Below, piece by piece: positions 34,401-47,099 of a stretch of 64,000 bases of DNA; within the stretch, counting starts at the first letter, position 1; every line of letters starts with the position of its first letter. The position numbers and the translations under genes were made by a program. Source of the stretch: Musa acuminata AAA Group (Eukaryota; Streptophyta; Magnoliopsida; Zingiberales; Musaceae); assembly GCF_036884655.1 (NCBI RefSeq), contig NC_088335.1, positions 47,435,001 to 47,499,000 of the forward strand, given 5' to 3'. The notes below the pieces were generated by a model that made no database searches, was not told the DNA's origin, and saw only the letters and a program-made list of their open reading frames with translations.

Positions 34401-37400
34401 ACAAAAGCAATTTGAGAAACTTTCAGACATGTAGATTAACGGGATTTGATTTGGGATATGGGGTACAAGTGCCCACGTTCACATATCTCTAGTCTTCATC
34501 CATAGCTTGTCAAAGATAATTGTTACATTTTAGAAATGCATACTGACCAAGGAGTTCATAGTCATACTAGTAGAGGAAGGCTATACACCACCTTCCTAAG
34601 AACTTAAAGAATGAATTTATATAATAATCTAAGCTTAGCATCGAAGGTGGTTTTCAAAACATATGTAGGAATACAATGTTTACTTGTAATGCCAACGAAT
34701 AATTTGTTGCAAATGAGAAGCATTAAGTATTGTTGAAAGTTAGGATATAATGATATAACTATTTGTTCTCAAAGAAGCTTACATGTCTAGAGCTAGGTTA
34801 CCAGTAGTTAGAATGCTAATCTTCTTCAGCTGTCAAACATGGACACCTGTAAGACACGCAAGCTTGTGTGCTAAGAGCCAACATTTAGTAGATGGAAAGT
34901 GCTAGATGGATGCCATGACAGCCACACATATCCAACACCATGACATACACTAAATTCATCATTCACAGCATCGTACAGTCTACCAACATATAGACACACC
35001 ATGGAGCGCAGGAGGAAAATAGGATATAAGGAGAGAAAAGAAGAGGAAAGGAGAAAGGAATAGCTTATCACTGTCATATCCATGTCACTGATGTCTAAGA
35101 AGGGCAGTGACAGATATAAAGAAAGACAAGGGAGATGGGGAGGGAAGATAGAGGGATAGAAGAGAGAGATCCCTAACTTCAAAACAGATAGACCAGTTAT
35201 CTCAACTCCATGACTTGAAGGATTCAAATCCAATCAACGGACAGACTACTTGCAATGAGGATTCTACCTGCTGGTAATTTTGATAGGATTCCTGTTCCTC
35301 ACATCACAACCATCCACAGACATGGGCCCCATCTACCAAGTCTCACATCCCAAGTCTCAACAAAAGAGAAAAAACTGAAAGGAGGGGAAAGAAGGAAGAA
35401 AAGAAAAGAAGATGATACAATTTATATACACATTTACATGTTATACATGAAGCATTTCAAACTAGTTTTGATTCTTCAAAGATAATATATTTGAAGATAT
35501 AATAAAAAGATATATATTTTGCATAAAGCATACGATGCCCAAAGAATAAGATCTTCGTCTGAGCAAAGTAGCATTTCTCCCTTTTCACGAATAAAGTATT
35601 CTCCCAACATACATAAACAATAACCTTTAAATATATATCTAGCATCCTTTTGTTTCCACTCTGGCCTGGTAGGCTGCTGCTTTTCAGATATATATCTAGA
35701 ATGAAATGTACCACCTTGAAGCTAATTTTCAAGTTATATGAACAGGTTCCCCATGATTAAAGACATTGACATGTGACACCCATGTGACGCAGAGGCATAT
35801 GCATGTAACACCCATGTCATAAAAATCGAAGTGTAAACCATTTGTACCTTGTAGAAACAACTGGTTCCAAAGGGACATGTCCCATTTCCAAAGTCATAGT
35901 ATTTACAATCAATCGACCTGCCAAGGAAAAGCTATGAGTCAGACCACAGTGTGCATAATTAGAATAACAGAAAATGAAATTGGTGAACAAGGATAAAAAA
36001 TTGATGATCCTCAAACTGTATATCAGCTAATATATGATTGTTTTCATTATTAGAGTAACTTCATAATAGTATATGATTATGTTTCATAATGAAGCATCGA
36101 ACAACATACTTGTCCTTTGGTAAAATTATATATAATTATTATATATGATTAAGCATGATGAAGCATTGCCCTGGAAGATTGATGTTAAATTTTTAGTAAT
36201 AAAGATTCATTCCTTGTTATTTTATCCAGAATTTTCTCGTGGAATTTTAATACGATGGGAAAATAGAGAGTTCATCTGCAAATAAGTTCAAATTATAAAC
36301 AAGGATAAGCTAGCCATCACTAAGGCTTTGGTAAGCTTGTATGTCAGAAAGTGTTACTTGACAATTTGCATTGCCTTTACTCATGGGAGCTGCTAGGCTG
36401 AAAAAGCTAAGCAAATTACCAAATTATATGACGATAATGCGAATACAGGTAATATACAACGTAGAGATGCGTGTGCAGTTATTGTTGTTTATGTGATTTA
36501 CACCCAAAAAAATGGTACCGATGTCAAAGATCATGATGCACACCAGAAGTCATAGACTGAGGAGGTCTGGCAGTTAATAAGAATTAGTATCCTTCTATGG
36601 TGTGCCACTCATGTAAATCTTATTTAAGTGGTTTCGGAAGATACTGCCTAAGACTGAGCTAGATTATCGAGAAGAAAATTTTGTAATCCAAATATATGTG
36701 TTTCCTTTTAAGAGGAACAAGAGAAAGTCGACAGATTGGCAAAAGGCAGCAAATATAATTAAACAACAGGAATTATAGACTACATGTCCTGTATCATAAA
36801 GTGTTGAAACCTCTTATGAAATGAAAATTATGAGACTTGTTACACCTAGGAACAAAAAAACTGACATGTATAGGGATACATTGCTAAGCATTAGGTTAGT
36901 TACTTCGCAGTAAATGTCTGAACATCATATAATCCAAATGAAAAAGAACATCCTAGGTTAGTGCAAATAAAATGCATAACAACTAGAATCAGTACGCATA
37001 AAATAATAAAACTATACATACTTGAGCTTGTTTTTGTAGGTATCAATTATCTCTTGTTTTTCTTCCTTTGTGGAGAACCAAGTGACACTGGGAACAACAA
37101 AGTATGAATGCTTTCGGCACACTGGGCAGGCCCTTAATGCGGTGTTCAAATCAATCCCAGAAGCTGGAGAATTCCTACGCCAATTCCGAATACATGAAAT
37201 GCAGAATGGGTGATCACACTCAGATAACATACCAAACTTCCGTTCCGCATCTGTGGGTTTAAACAAAACAATCTCCAGGCAAATACTGCATTCTATCTCC
37301 TGACTATACTTTAGAGTTTCAAGGAGCTTGTTCTTTTTTTGACCGATCATTGAGTGGTCTTCTCTTTTACCTGAAGAGAGCGGTTCACAAATAGAGCAAA

Positions 37401-39454
37401 GTCTTTGTCAATGTCAGGAAACCTTTTGCAAAATGCAAATACTACAGGCAATCATAAATTCACTGGGAACAGTACTACCTGGCCCGATGCGTGCATGAAC
37501 ATGGCTGCTCTCATCACTCAGGAAAGTATCAGCTCCAACTTTCTGGGTTTGTGCATGCTCACAAGGACGGATATGGGATTGGCTTGAAGCTGGTAAATTC
37601 AATGGAATTCTAAATGCTTGAGTAGTTTCTCTGCTCAAAGAAGCTCTAAAAGGACAAGCAACTTGCGAAGAACTGGATGCATGGTGAGATATTGATGATG
37701 CCGGATCAGATGTTTCATGACAGGAATCTCCAACATGGCTATACCTGCACCTACTACCATAGATGCAGAGACCTTTTTGATAAAAGGTACATGCCTATAA
37801 TCATAAATAATCATTAAAGGAAAGCTCTATGCACACTAGGAAAGTAAGGTAACTATGCTGGAAAGCATGACCTAAGAGGTTAATAACATTACTTTATTGG
37901 ATCGATCCCTCCAATCATGTGAAAATTCACAATACTCTGCTTTTAGGCATGTTCCATGTGCAAAGTACTTGCAAAGAACCCTGGGATATCAAGAACATGT
38001 GTTAGAGAAAATAAAGCAAATGCTCATTTTTCATAAGCTCGTAATAAGGTGTTTGTAAACTAAGCAAATATATGCAATATTGCTTATATAAAAATATTGT
38101 TTGATATTTGTGACAGTAAATGTCTGAAAGAGTCATACAAAAAAGGTATGTTTAAATGTCTGATATTTGTGCTTTGACTCGGAGATATTATGCCAACCAT
38201 AGGAAAGCATCTATTCCACATAAGATAGTTATTAGGTATCTGGTGTTTCAAGAAAGAAAATTACAGAACTGGACCAAATCATTTCCCAGCTTGGAGGTCA
38301 AATAGATATAAGTGATCATTTGATTAGATCATCAAATTAAGCCAAAAGTTTTTGAGAGTTCTGAGAATGAAATATTAGATCTTAAATTACAGATTAGATC
38401 CAAAGTTTATAGATCCTTAAAAATTAAGACTTTGAAAGGAACAATTTGCATAATGTATTAAAAATAACCTACCCTTTCTTGTTGACCTCGATCAACAAAT
38501 AATATCAAATTTAAGCCAAAACTAAAAACACCATAGTTTTTTAGTCAGTTCTAAACATCAGCTCCCAGCCATATCATGAAACTGAATTCAATGAAGAAAC
38601 AGCCCATGGAGCTTCCAAAAAACTTACAAACTTCCAAAATCCAAAACTAGAAGTACCTAGAAGGCTAGAACAGTGGACCATCACGAGTTGTTATTTCAGA
38701 ATAGTGCTAAAAATAGTGCAAATTAAGCAGCCTCCATAATTCTATATCTCGTTGTTAAATGGTGATACTAAACCTCATGTGCTCTTCAAAACAATTCCTA
38801 ACATATGCCCTCAACTTGAGAAAAAAATTTCTAATAACTCAAGAAACCAAAGTTAAAAATGCCCTGCTTTCCTTTGTTATCGTCATCCCCTTCCCTCTAT
38901 AACTGGTTTGAACTGCCAATGTCTTTTTCTGCTGGTTTAAGTCCTCATATGCCCATTATAAATTAAACAGCTAGAATATTAATTGAGATATCACAACCAA
39001 CAAACTATTTTATCTCAAAAACCTATTTTGTCCCCACTTGAAGTTCTCTAGTCTGTCTCAAACTAGTCTTCTACAGTCAATATCTTACGCATCCGACCAA
39101 GATCATATACCCCGCTTAAAAACCCATAGAAATTCGACATCAATAACAATCCCCCAAAAACATCTTCCTAAACAATCCCGAACCATCAAACTGAATCAGT
39201 AACGCATCGAACCATATAATTCCCAAAATTCAAGCGTTACTATGAGCATCTAAAAAAAGCCCAAAAAAAGTTTAACAAAGCAGAAAAATCCACCGACACA
39301 ACCGGAAGAATCATCGAATGTTTTTTTCTCGAAAAGCATCACAAAATTCCATCGATCAAAAACAAAAAACTGCAAAAAGATCGGGTAGTAAGCTGTCGAG
39401 AACTTAGATACCGGTCACGGGTAAAGGATCAAGGTGATATCACCTTCTCGGCAT
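31472..39454 (-). CDS. MKRN: Makorin-type CCCH/RING E3 ubiquitin ligase
   Basis: Six exons: 39444-39454, 37893-37980, 37479-37794, 37022-37370, 35848-35917 and 31472-31756. All join with GT-AG in phase to give 372 residues. The 11-base first exon encodes MPRR. Two C-X7-C-X5-C-X3-H fingers follow (C7..H25 and C35..H53), then a long Ser-rich linker. The C3HC4 RING is at 166-223 ([17 protein letters not shown]). A third finger, C-X9-C-X5-C-X3-H (259-279), has its last ligand, His279, as the first codon of exon 6. The tail is acidic (ends [10 protein letters not shown]). This domain order is the makorin hallmark, as in Arabidopsis At3g08505; makorins are RING E3 ligases that also bind RNA. The last intron (4.1 kb) contains a MITE-like element and a Pack-MULE. 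Confidence 0.92.
32241..32439. mobile_element. MITE-like element in makorin intron 5
   Basis: About 199 bases flanked by direct TTTGA (32236-32240 and 32440-32444). The ends form an imperfect inverted repeat (AACCATGGTTCGTC against CAAGGTTTGTCAT). The interior is rich in GTACCG-type palindromic words. A shorter relative sits at about 34095-34190. No coding capacity. Confidence 0.45.
32676..33924 (+). mobile_element. Pack-MULE carrying a DUF3537 gene fragment
   Basis: A 1249-bp element bounded by TAATGAATA (32667-32675) and TAATAAATA (33925-33933), a 9-bp target duplication with one mismatch as made by Mutator-like transposases. Its ends are inverted (GAGTTAAGGTCCATTTTAG and CTAAAATGAACTTTAACCC). 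Each long arm consists of two tandem copies of a roughly 200-bp unit: left 32676-32875 and 32876-33110, right 33490-33715 and 33716-33924. Between the arms lies a GC-rich gene fragment unlike the arms in composition. No transposase is present. It sits antisense in the last intron of the makorin gene. Confidence 0.85.
33118..33504 (+). pseudogene. Captured DUF3537 membrane-protein fragment (open frame, 128 codons)
   Basis: An intact frame from an ATG to a stop that lies in the right inverted arm. The sequence [19 protein letters not shown], a hydrophobic segment ([18 protein letters not shown]), [21 protein letters not shown] and IRRFLFLNK match the N-terminal part of plant DUF3537 multi-pass proteins (for example At3g20300). 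Those proteins are several hundred residues long, so only the beginning was captured, and MDLKT at the end is transposon-derived. Whether it is expressed is unknown. It could also be called a chimeric CDS. Confidence 0.75.
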
Positions 39455-39999
39455 CGCGGGAGGGAAGAAGAGTAGACGACGAACTCGAAGCCGGAGGAGT
39501 GGAATGGAGAAAAGAGTAAAGAGTTTACCCAATGTATTCTGTTTTCTTTTAGGGCTCATTGCTGTCCTCCTCGTGTCCCAAATGATTCTCGTAGTTTTCC
39601 TGAAACTACGAAAATGCCTCTATCAGAGATCACCTTAGAGAATCAGAGAAGTGACAGTAATGTAATTCTGTTCAAATTCCGAGGGTAGATAACTATTGGT
39701 GTTGTCGGCTCAGATAAAGTGGCATCTTAGAGGTACCAACCGATGACTTGGGTTAGGGACTGTATCAGAGATAATTTATGTAGGTCCGCCGGTTGGCATG
39801 GGCAGGAAAGTCGGGTATAGTTTCGGGCTAATGTTCTGGGTGTGGAAAGAAACATATAGAAAGTCAAACGAGGAAAGCGTCGACCAAAACGATATAAGAT
39901 ATCACTAAAATAGTACGAGATGGAGGTTTGGTTCGTTCGTTCACAACAGCGTTACGAACACGGCGGGTTCTTTGGCGCAAAATAAACCGGTAACGGCTT
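39455..39999. other. Makorin promoter/leader and intergenic region
   Basis: A CT-rich leader lies directly upstream of the makorin ATG, followed by unremarkable sequence up to the microsatellite. No other gene was seen. Confidence 0.45.
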
Positions 40000-40000
40000 G

Positions 40001-40054
<54 letters not shown>

Positions 40055-40250
40055 GTATATATATGTATATATATGTATATATATGTATATATATGTATAT
40101 ATATGTATATATATGTATATATATGTATATGTATATGTATATATATGTATATATATGTATATATATGTATATGTATATGTATATATATGTATATATATAT
40201 GTATATATATGTATATATATATATATATGTATATATATGTATATATATGT

Positions 40251-40299
<49 letters not shown>

Positions 40300-40303
40300 C
40301 ACC
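40000..40303. repeat. (TATATATG)n-type microsatellite
   Basis: About 300 bases of alternating TA with ATG units recurring about every 10 bases (tatatatgta repeated), more ordered than the (AT)n tract at 7.8 kb. Open frames here are repeat artefacts. Confidence 0.95.
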
Positions 40304-40345
40304 TATTTACTACCCTATTGATATGCAGGATTGAACAAAGTATGC

Positions 40346-41361
40346 ATGGCTTCGAAACTCCATGAACAAAGAAGAAGGATGACAATCAACTCTTGCTCGA
40401 TTTGTTGGAGATGTTACTCAAGTGCTTGGCAATTTCTAATCGCATTTATATTATCATAGTTTATTTGTCGACCACTTCCACTATAGGCTTCCTTGAGGCT
40501 GCTCATCGTCCGTGGATGTTTGTCTCCATTTTCTATAATTGGTGTTGGGACTTATAGTTCATCAAACTAGTCTTAGACATCAAATTCTTGGATAATCTTC
40601 GGGCCAAGTGGTTATGTGAGTATCCAAAGGTTGACTACTAATCTCGTAGAGAGAATATAATCATGACTTTCTTCATCTTTGCCTCTTAATCCAATCACTA
40701 GAGGTAAGGTTGAGTTGTTTGCATTCTTCGCTAAGGTCGTCAATGACATCCTTTTGACATCTCCATTATAACAAAAGACTATATATTATTAGTTATAGGT
40801 TACATAAGATATCACAAAATGATAGACATAGTCGTAATGACAACAATAGGGGACTATTGGATTTTAGAAGCTTTAAATCCAATAGACATTTATTTTCATA
40901 GTGAAAAATTGTATGTTCTAACACAATCATAGGAAATCATAATTTATGAATTTTAACCATGAATAAGTGATATTGTTAACCATCCATCTTCTTTTAGGAA
41001 ATGATCAGTGCTATTGGTCTTGCTATGATAAGCTGACAGAGTCGAACGATAATGTTTTGGTCATAACCTATAGTTTCACTATGAGGCAGGGGTTCGACTT
41101 GAAGGTCTTGAAGCTCTAGGAGATGGTGAACGATATGGTGGTGTAGGTGAATAGCTTGGGCGATAGCACATTGCTCATTAGTAATTTTTTTGAGACGATG
41201 TTAATCGTCAATCAAATGATCAGGAGGCTCTAGAATGGATTACATCTATGACTTCCGAAAGCATATTTGGTATAGCATGATGGCTTAATCCATCAAGGAT
41301 GAAAGCGTGTTTGAGGTTACAAGGATCAAACCTAACTTATCACAAATGGAGGTAAGCAATT
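40346..41361 (+). pseudogene. Decayed copy of the downstream F-box/DUF295 gene
   Basis: Sequence from the ATG onward follows 42961-44067 block by block: 'gagatgttactcaagtgcttgg', 'ggcttccttgaggctgct', 'gtgaatagcttgggcg' and others. Internal stops, frameshifts and several deletions are present. It therefore represents a dead tandem duplicate on the same strand about 2.6 kb upstream. Its 5' end also resembles the sequence before the intact gene (acaaagtatgcatggcttc against acaaagcgtgcatggcttc). Confidence 0.88.
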
Positions 41362-42960
41362 GAGGGACTCCTACGGATACCTAGCCAACAAAAATTAGTT
41401 CATCTTAGGGACATTTATTTATAAAGTTTAAAAAGATGATTAAGATTTATAAATTTTATTAAGTTCGACTCATAATTCAGTCAACTTGAGCTTTTAGGTT
41501 AAATTAGTGTCTAGATAGATATATCAATTGCAACAAAATCTAATGAACCAGCCCCTTTCAAATTTTAGAGATTTTCCTTTCACTTTTATTGATTGATTGA
41601 GGATTATCACAATTGTATATAGCCCCTCTTAAATCCAATATTCCAAAGAGATATAAGAAAGTTGCATCAAATAGAAATAAAATTTCCTTATTTCCTTTAT
41701 TGTGAATCCATCAAAATACATAAAGCATATTCTCCATGATGTGAATTTGGATTAAAAAGAAATTTAATTACTATAACAATAGAGGATTTTAGAAAATATC
41801 ATAATTAATGAACATACAATCAAATCACCATTAGAAGAGGGACCTATTTTTAGTATGGGACTAAACTGAGATATTATAATCTCTCCTATTTAAAGGCTTA
41901 ATAAGTTAAAGTCTTACATAGCTCAGAATTATACTCTAGCATGGACCATATGAGCCCTAATCCAGTGATGAGTAAAGACCTCTGATTTTATCTAAAGGTG
42001 ACCAAATAGTTGTCACTATGAAATAACTAACCCACTAATTTTATTGAAAAAAAATTATCCTATAGCCTAGTCAGGTCTTTTCTACTCAAGCCTCTCACTA
42101 TATTCATGTTCGGTTGGTTAGCCTTAATATCAATTATCATAATTTAACTCAATCAGATAATTGACATATTAACTTTTCGAGTCTAATCCATTAGCCCAAG
42201 TTAATAGTAGTATACCCGTTAATCACTTATAAGTTGATCTATATTTTTTATCTACTTTTGATATTATTATATTGTTGCTAGAGGGATTTACCCAATTGAA
42301 GTTGATTGATCAATTCCTATAGAATTGATGTTCTCTGATTCAAATATATTAGCCCATGTTGAGCGACTTCCATTAAACTCTAATTGACTCATATAGTTTA
42401 TTCAAAACTCCTATAGAATGATTATGAGAGCTATAAATGAATTAAAGCCCATGATTATCAAATGATGATTTTATACACAAAAGAATGATTTAAAAGAAAA
42501 AGTGGATAAGAAAATTTTTAACATATGCACATTTTCATCTTGCCAACACCAAGGTCTTGTGTTCCTTGGCAAGTCAAGTCTAGGTTAGAGATATATAAAT
42601 CAACTTCACCGAGATCAAGCTTAAATCCCCTTGGTTGTATCGTATGGTTAGGAGGGAAACCTCCTAGTGTTGGTAGTCTCTACCATATCTATAAGGGCCC
42701 TTTGATGGTTTCATTTGGGTCACCATCGATTCATACATGTATGACTCCCTCAAATGAAACTCAAATGAAAAACCTCGAAGAGAGACAAGGGGAGATTCAA
42801 CTAGCTAGGGTGGAGTCACTACCTTCCCAATAAATATAGTAATTCAACTTTCCTTGGAACAAGAATATCTAAAATTGCATTCAAATATCATATTCTAAAA
42901 TCTTCACCAAGGCATCAAAGTGATTCTCTATGTATAGCCATAGGACCAGACAAAGCGTGC
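41362..42960. other. Intergenic region between F-box copies
   Basis: AT-rich. An open frame of about 102 codons at 42525-42833 (plus) has no recognisable family. The segment next to 42961 should contain the F-box promoter; no clear TATA box was identified. Confidence 0.4.
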
Positions 42961-44067
42961 ATGGCTTCCCATGTTCAAGTTCAATCAACAACAACAGAAG
43001 TCGAAGAAGAAGGAGGAAGATGGTCTCAACTCCCACTCAATTTAATGGAGACATTACTCAAGTGCTTGAGCATTTCTGATCGCATTTGTGTCACTGCAGT
43101 TTGCAAGCCTTGGCAGTCGGTCACTTGCACTCTAGGCTTCCTCGAGGCTGCCCGTCCTCCGTGGTTATTTGCCTCCACTTTCTATAACTGGCCCTGGAGC
43201 TTGAAGACTGTCGTTGGTGAACCAGTCTCAGACGTCAAAGTCTTGGATAATCTCCAAAACAAGTGGTTATGCGGATCATCCAAAGGTTGGCTCCTAATAT
43301 CATGGAGGAAACATAATCATGATTGTCTACATATTTGCCTCCTGAATCCGATCACCGGAGCTAAGGTTGAGTTGTTCACATGTTTCGCCAACATCGCCAA
43401 TGGCATCCTATCGGCGTCTCCACTAACAAAGGACTACATGTTTGCAGCTACAGGCTACACAAAATATCACAGAAGGAAAGTTGCAATCGTAAGGACGACA
43501 ATGGGCGACTATCGGAGCTTGGAAGCTTTGAACCCAATGAATATTTATTTCCATGGTGGAAGGTTGTATGTCCTGACACAATCATGGGAAGTCATAGTTT
43601 ACGAATTCGATCCTGACCCAGTGATGTCGTCGACCATCCGTGTTCCTTTGCGAAAAGAGCATGATTGTTGGTACGATGGTCAGTTGGCAGAGTTGAATGA
43701 CGATATTTTGATCATAGCCTACGGCTTACATCTGTGCCAAGAGTTCGATGTAAAGGTCTTCAAACTCCCGGAAATGGCAGACGATCCTGTGGTGCAGGTG
43801 AATAGCTTGGGCGGTGGCACGTTGCTCATCAGCCAATTCTCCGAGGCGGTGTCGACAAAAGGATCAGCAGCTTTTAGAGAGGATTGCATCTACGGCTTTT
43901 CAAAGTGTTCTCGGGAAACCATGATGGCTTACTCCATGAAGGATGAAGGTATGTTTGAGCTTGCAGGGATAGGTTTAAGACACCAAACGTTAGCGTGGTT
44001 CACCCCTGACTTGTCGAAGAAGGAGACAAGCAACATGGAGACTCCTGCTATGAACCTCGAGGCATGA
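42961..44067 (+). CDS. F-box protein with DUF295-like C-terminal region
   Basis: A single-exon protein of 368 residues. After an acidic start (TTEVEEEGGR), residues about 20-60 form an F-box (WSQLPLNLMETLLKCLSISDRICVTAVCKPWQSV). This should bind a Skp1-like subunit so that the protein serves as the substrate receptor of an SCF ubiquitin ligase. The remainder is beta-rich, with motifs such as NKWLCGSSKGWLLI, HICLLNPITGAKVELF and DCIYGFSKCSRETMMAYSM, resembling the DUF295 group of plant F-box proteins common in monocots. The target is unknown. A decayed copy lies 2.6 kb upstream on the same strand, which points to local tandem duplication typical of this fast-evolving family. Confidence 0.88.
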   Translation: MASHVQVQSTTTEVEEEGGRWSQLPLNLMETLLKCLSISDRICVTAVCKPWQSVTCTLGFLEAARPPWLFASTFYNWPWSLKTVVGEPVSDVKVLDNLQNKWLCGSSKGWLLISWRKHNHDCLHICLLNPITGAKVELFTCFANIANGILSASPLTKDYMFAATGYTKYHRRKVAIVRTTMGDYRSLEALNPMNIYFHGGRLYVLTQSWEVIVYEFDPDPVMSSTIRVPLRKEHDCWYDGQLAELNDDILIIAYGLHLCQEFDVKVFKLPEMADDPVVQVNSLGGGTLLISQFSEAVSTKGSAAFREDCIYGFSKCSRETMMAYSMKDEGMFELAGIGLRHQTLAWFTPDLSKKETSNMETPAMNLEA

Positions 44068-45259
44068 ATCATTCCATGTTCTTGGCCATGTTCTAACAAA
44101 AGGAGTGAACAAAGGCAACAAAGGAAAATGTATTGCTGCTGAACAATAGTAAGATCTTAAACGAATACATCCATCTCCTCTCTTGTCATAGGAGACCAAA
44201 ACACCAAACTAGGAGGAATCTATTCTTCCCAAGAACATATCAAATTTAGCTAGTCAATTTGCCGCATGTTTACCTTACATGTAAATGTTGATAATGTTAC
44301 TTTTCGTCAGGACAAGGAATACATTTTGATGTTGAAAAAAATCCTTAATACCGGCAGGAAATGGTGCTACTAATTTCATTTCATTTTCTCTCTCACTCAT
44401 ATTTGCTCTCTAGCTTTTGTTTAGAACAAATGCAATGCATGAATTTGATTCCACCATTCATCTCCATCCATCTAAGCAAAGTACAATTGCATTTGATCAC
44501 TTCTATGGAAGTAACTTAGAACTTGGAGATTTTGATATTTCTAATCTTGTAAGTAATTAGTCAGTCTTATGCTTTTATTAGGGTGGTTAAAATGGGAGCA
44601 AATTAGAACTCTATGATATAGCAAACCCTAATCCTCTTCTTCCCAAAATGGGTCTTGAACCTCTATATAATTATATAAATACAAAACCAAAATTAAGTCA
44701 AATGAGATTGAACTTTATATAATTTATAATTAATAACATAAAAAACAAGAGATCATGATCCATTAAACAAAAATAGATTAAATAAAATTAATTAGAAAAC
44801 AAATCAAGTCAAATGAGATAAATTTTAGCTTTATCATGGAAACTAAATAAGAGAGTCCTGGAATATTCTATCACAGGTCGCATGTAAAGTCATGGTAAAC
44901 TGTCACTTTCAAGATGCATATGTTAATCAAGAATAATAAAATTTACCTTCCGAAAGCATGCAAGAGGGTAAAGATACAATAACTAGTTTGAAAACTTGTG
45001 TCTAGTGAGATAAAAACAATAAAATGGTCCTCTCCTTTGTCAAATGCTTATAGCTTTATGAGTTGGAAGCCTATAGGAACCAGCTCTTCTTTATCTATTG
45101 AAGCTATGTTTGGAGGGTGTGCTCATGTCTGCCAATTAGGCCTTAGACTCGGGGTGTGCTCCAAGTCTGCAAATTAGGCCTTAGACTCGGGTATTATTGA
45201 TTGTAGGTGTCATGGCTTACTGAACAATGGGGGACTAAACCACCCCATCAACTAGGAGA
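44068..45259. other. Intergenic AT-rich region
   Basis: Holds the F-box 3' flank. At about 45115-45190 'attaggccttagactcgggt' occurs twice in tandem. Otherwise nothing was recognised. Confidence 0.45.
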
Positions 45260-46888
45260 TGCTAGTTATAGGTGTCATATAAGCCAGTCACAACACATTA
45301 CATAATCTTTTTTATTATTATTATTATTATATTTTTATACTTTATATTAGATGATAAATATATGATGATATTGTTGGATTTGTACAATATGAATTGGATC
45401 ATGATGAGATCATAATAATGAGACCAATTCGCCTATAAACACAGATCCTAAATATTCTCAATCATAAATTACTCGAGAAAGACATCGAGATAACTAGATA
45501 GATCGGTGTACTATATATCCATCTATATGATTGAGGCAGTTGCTCTTATAACTGCTTGTATGAGAATACTATGGATATAGTATAAGTGCTTATTAGAGAA
45601 TTAGTTCAGATCCGCTCATTAAATGCTGGATGGTTAATGATATCTCATCGTCAAACAATGATTATATGGTCTCAGTTGTGTGTTTGGTTCTTAGACTTAA
45701 GACACCAAAGATGTTCTATATGAGTACTCTACACTTTGATACTAGACTTAAATGTCTAGAAGTTTCAAATCTAATACAGTTGGTCATTGAGAGTGATAGC
45801 TAACTTTACGAGAGTAATTGAGTGTTAATAGAGGATCATCTGCTCTTGATATCATGAGAGGAATGTCCCGTATATTTTTGCTTAGGCAAATCCCTCGCCA
45901 AGGTCATTCAGATTGAGAGAAAAAAAATTCTTCGGGAGAATATGATTAAAGCGAGACTTGAGTAAATTCTATATGGATTTGACAACACCATGTCCGGTAT
46001 ACGGTCTCTAAAGTATTAGATGGATGAAAAACTATAGATACACGATAATTAAGGACAAACATGTGTAATGGATTATATCCTTCGGTACCATTTGGGGAAT
46101 ACGGTGTAGTGACCTAGTACATTTATAGTCGATAAGTTGAGTGAATTATTATGAGGAGAATAATTCATTGAGTCAGAAAGAGTTTTGACAGGTGCAACTC
46201 ACGACTAGCTTGATATTGGGCCTAGAGGATCACACACATATAATATATAATGCGACGAATAGAGAATTTGGACATGGGATATCCAATGAGATTCTATTTT
46301 AATGGATCCTTGGGTGAGACCTAATAAAGCCCAAAATAGTTATTAGATACTGATCTAATATACTTTAAGCCAAGAGTAATTGGATGGAGATCTAGTATCC
46401 ATTATAATAAGATCTATTAGGGTTAATAGTACGAGCCTTCTATAAATAGGAGTTGGGGCTACATGAGTCATATGCTGAACCTAATAGCCACCGCCCCTGT
46501 CTTTCTCTTCCTACTTCTTCCTCAACTGACTACCCCCTCTCTAGTGCAAGAGGGCAGTAAGAATGACTGCCCCTACTATGTGGTGGTGGTGTGTGAAGGT
46601 GAGGAAAAAACACATCATAAGAGGAGGCACGTCACCGCTTCATCCACCGTATGGATTATTGCTAGAGAGGAGAATATAAAATTTCATTCATCCATGAATT
46701 GAGATATGCAGATCAAGGATATATAAATTCCCTTATGTAAGATAGTCTCACGTTTTATGCAGTTTTTGATTTCATGAGTTTTTTGCTTCCAATCGTCGCA
46801 CGTGATTCGATATAAATTTATTTTTGAAAAATTAATTTCTATATTATTTTTTCACTGCACATGTAATGTTCTCCTAGGTTTCCTAACA
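45260..46888 (+). mobile_element. Solo LTR (1.6 kb), same family as 9757-11444
   Basis: It begins TGCTAGTTATAGG and ends CCTAACA, flanked by GGAGA (45255-45259) and GGAGG (46889-46893), a 5-bp duplication with one mismatch. It aligns with the reverse complement of 9757-11444 over its length, for example around the (TTA)n run and 'attcgcctataaacacagatcc'. TATAAATAGG at about 46441-46450 marks the LTR promoter and a plus orientation. No coding region is attached. Confidence 0.8.
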
Positions 46889-47099
46889 GGAGGTAAATGG
46901 AATAAGGGAGGTCGAGGATGGCTAGCATTTGGGCCAATCAAGGTACTTGGGTAGGTGTTAGCGGCATACCTAGTTATTGCGGGGCAAGGGCTGGCATTGA
47001 TCGAGTCAATTGAGGGAGCAAGGGGATGACAGATCCAATCATCTTTATTAGTGTTCAAAATAGTTGATTGAGGTTTAGGAAGACTCAACATGTCTAATT

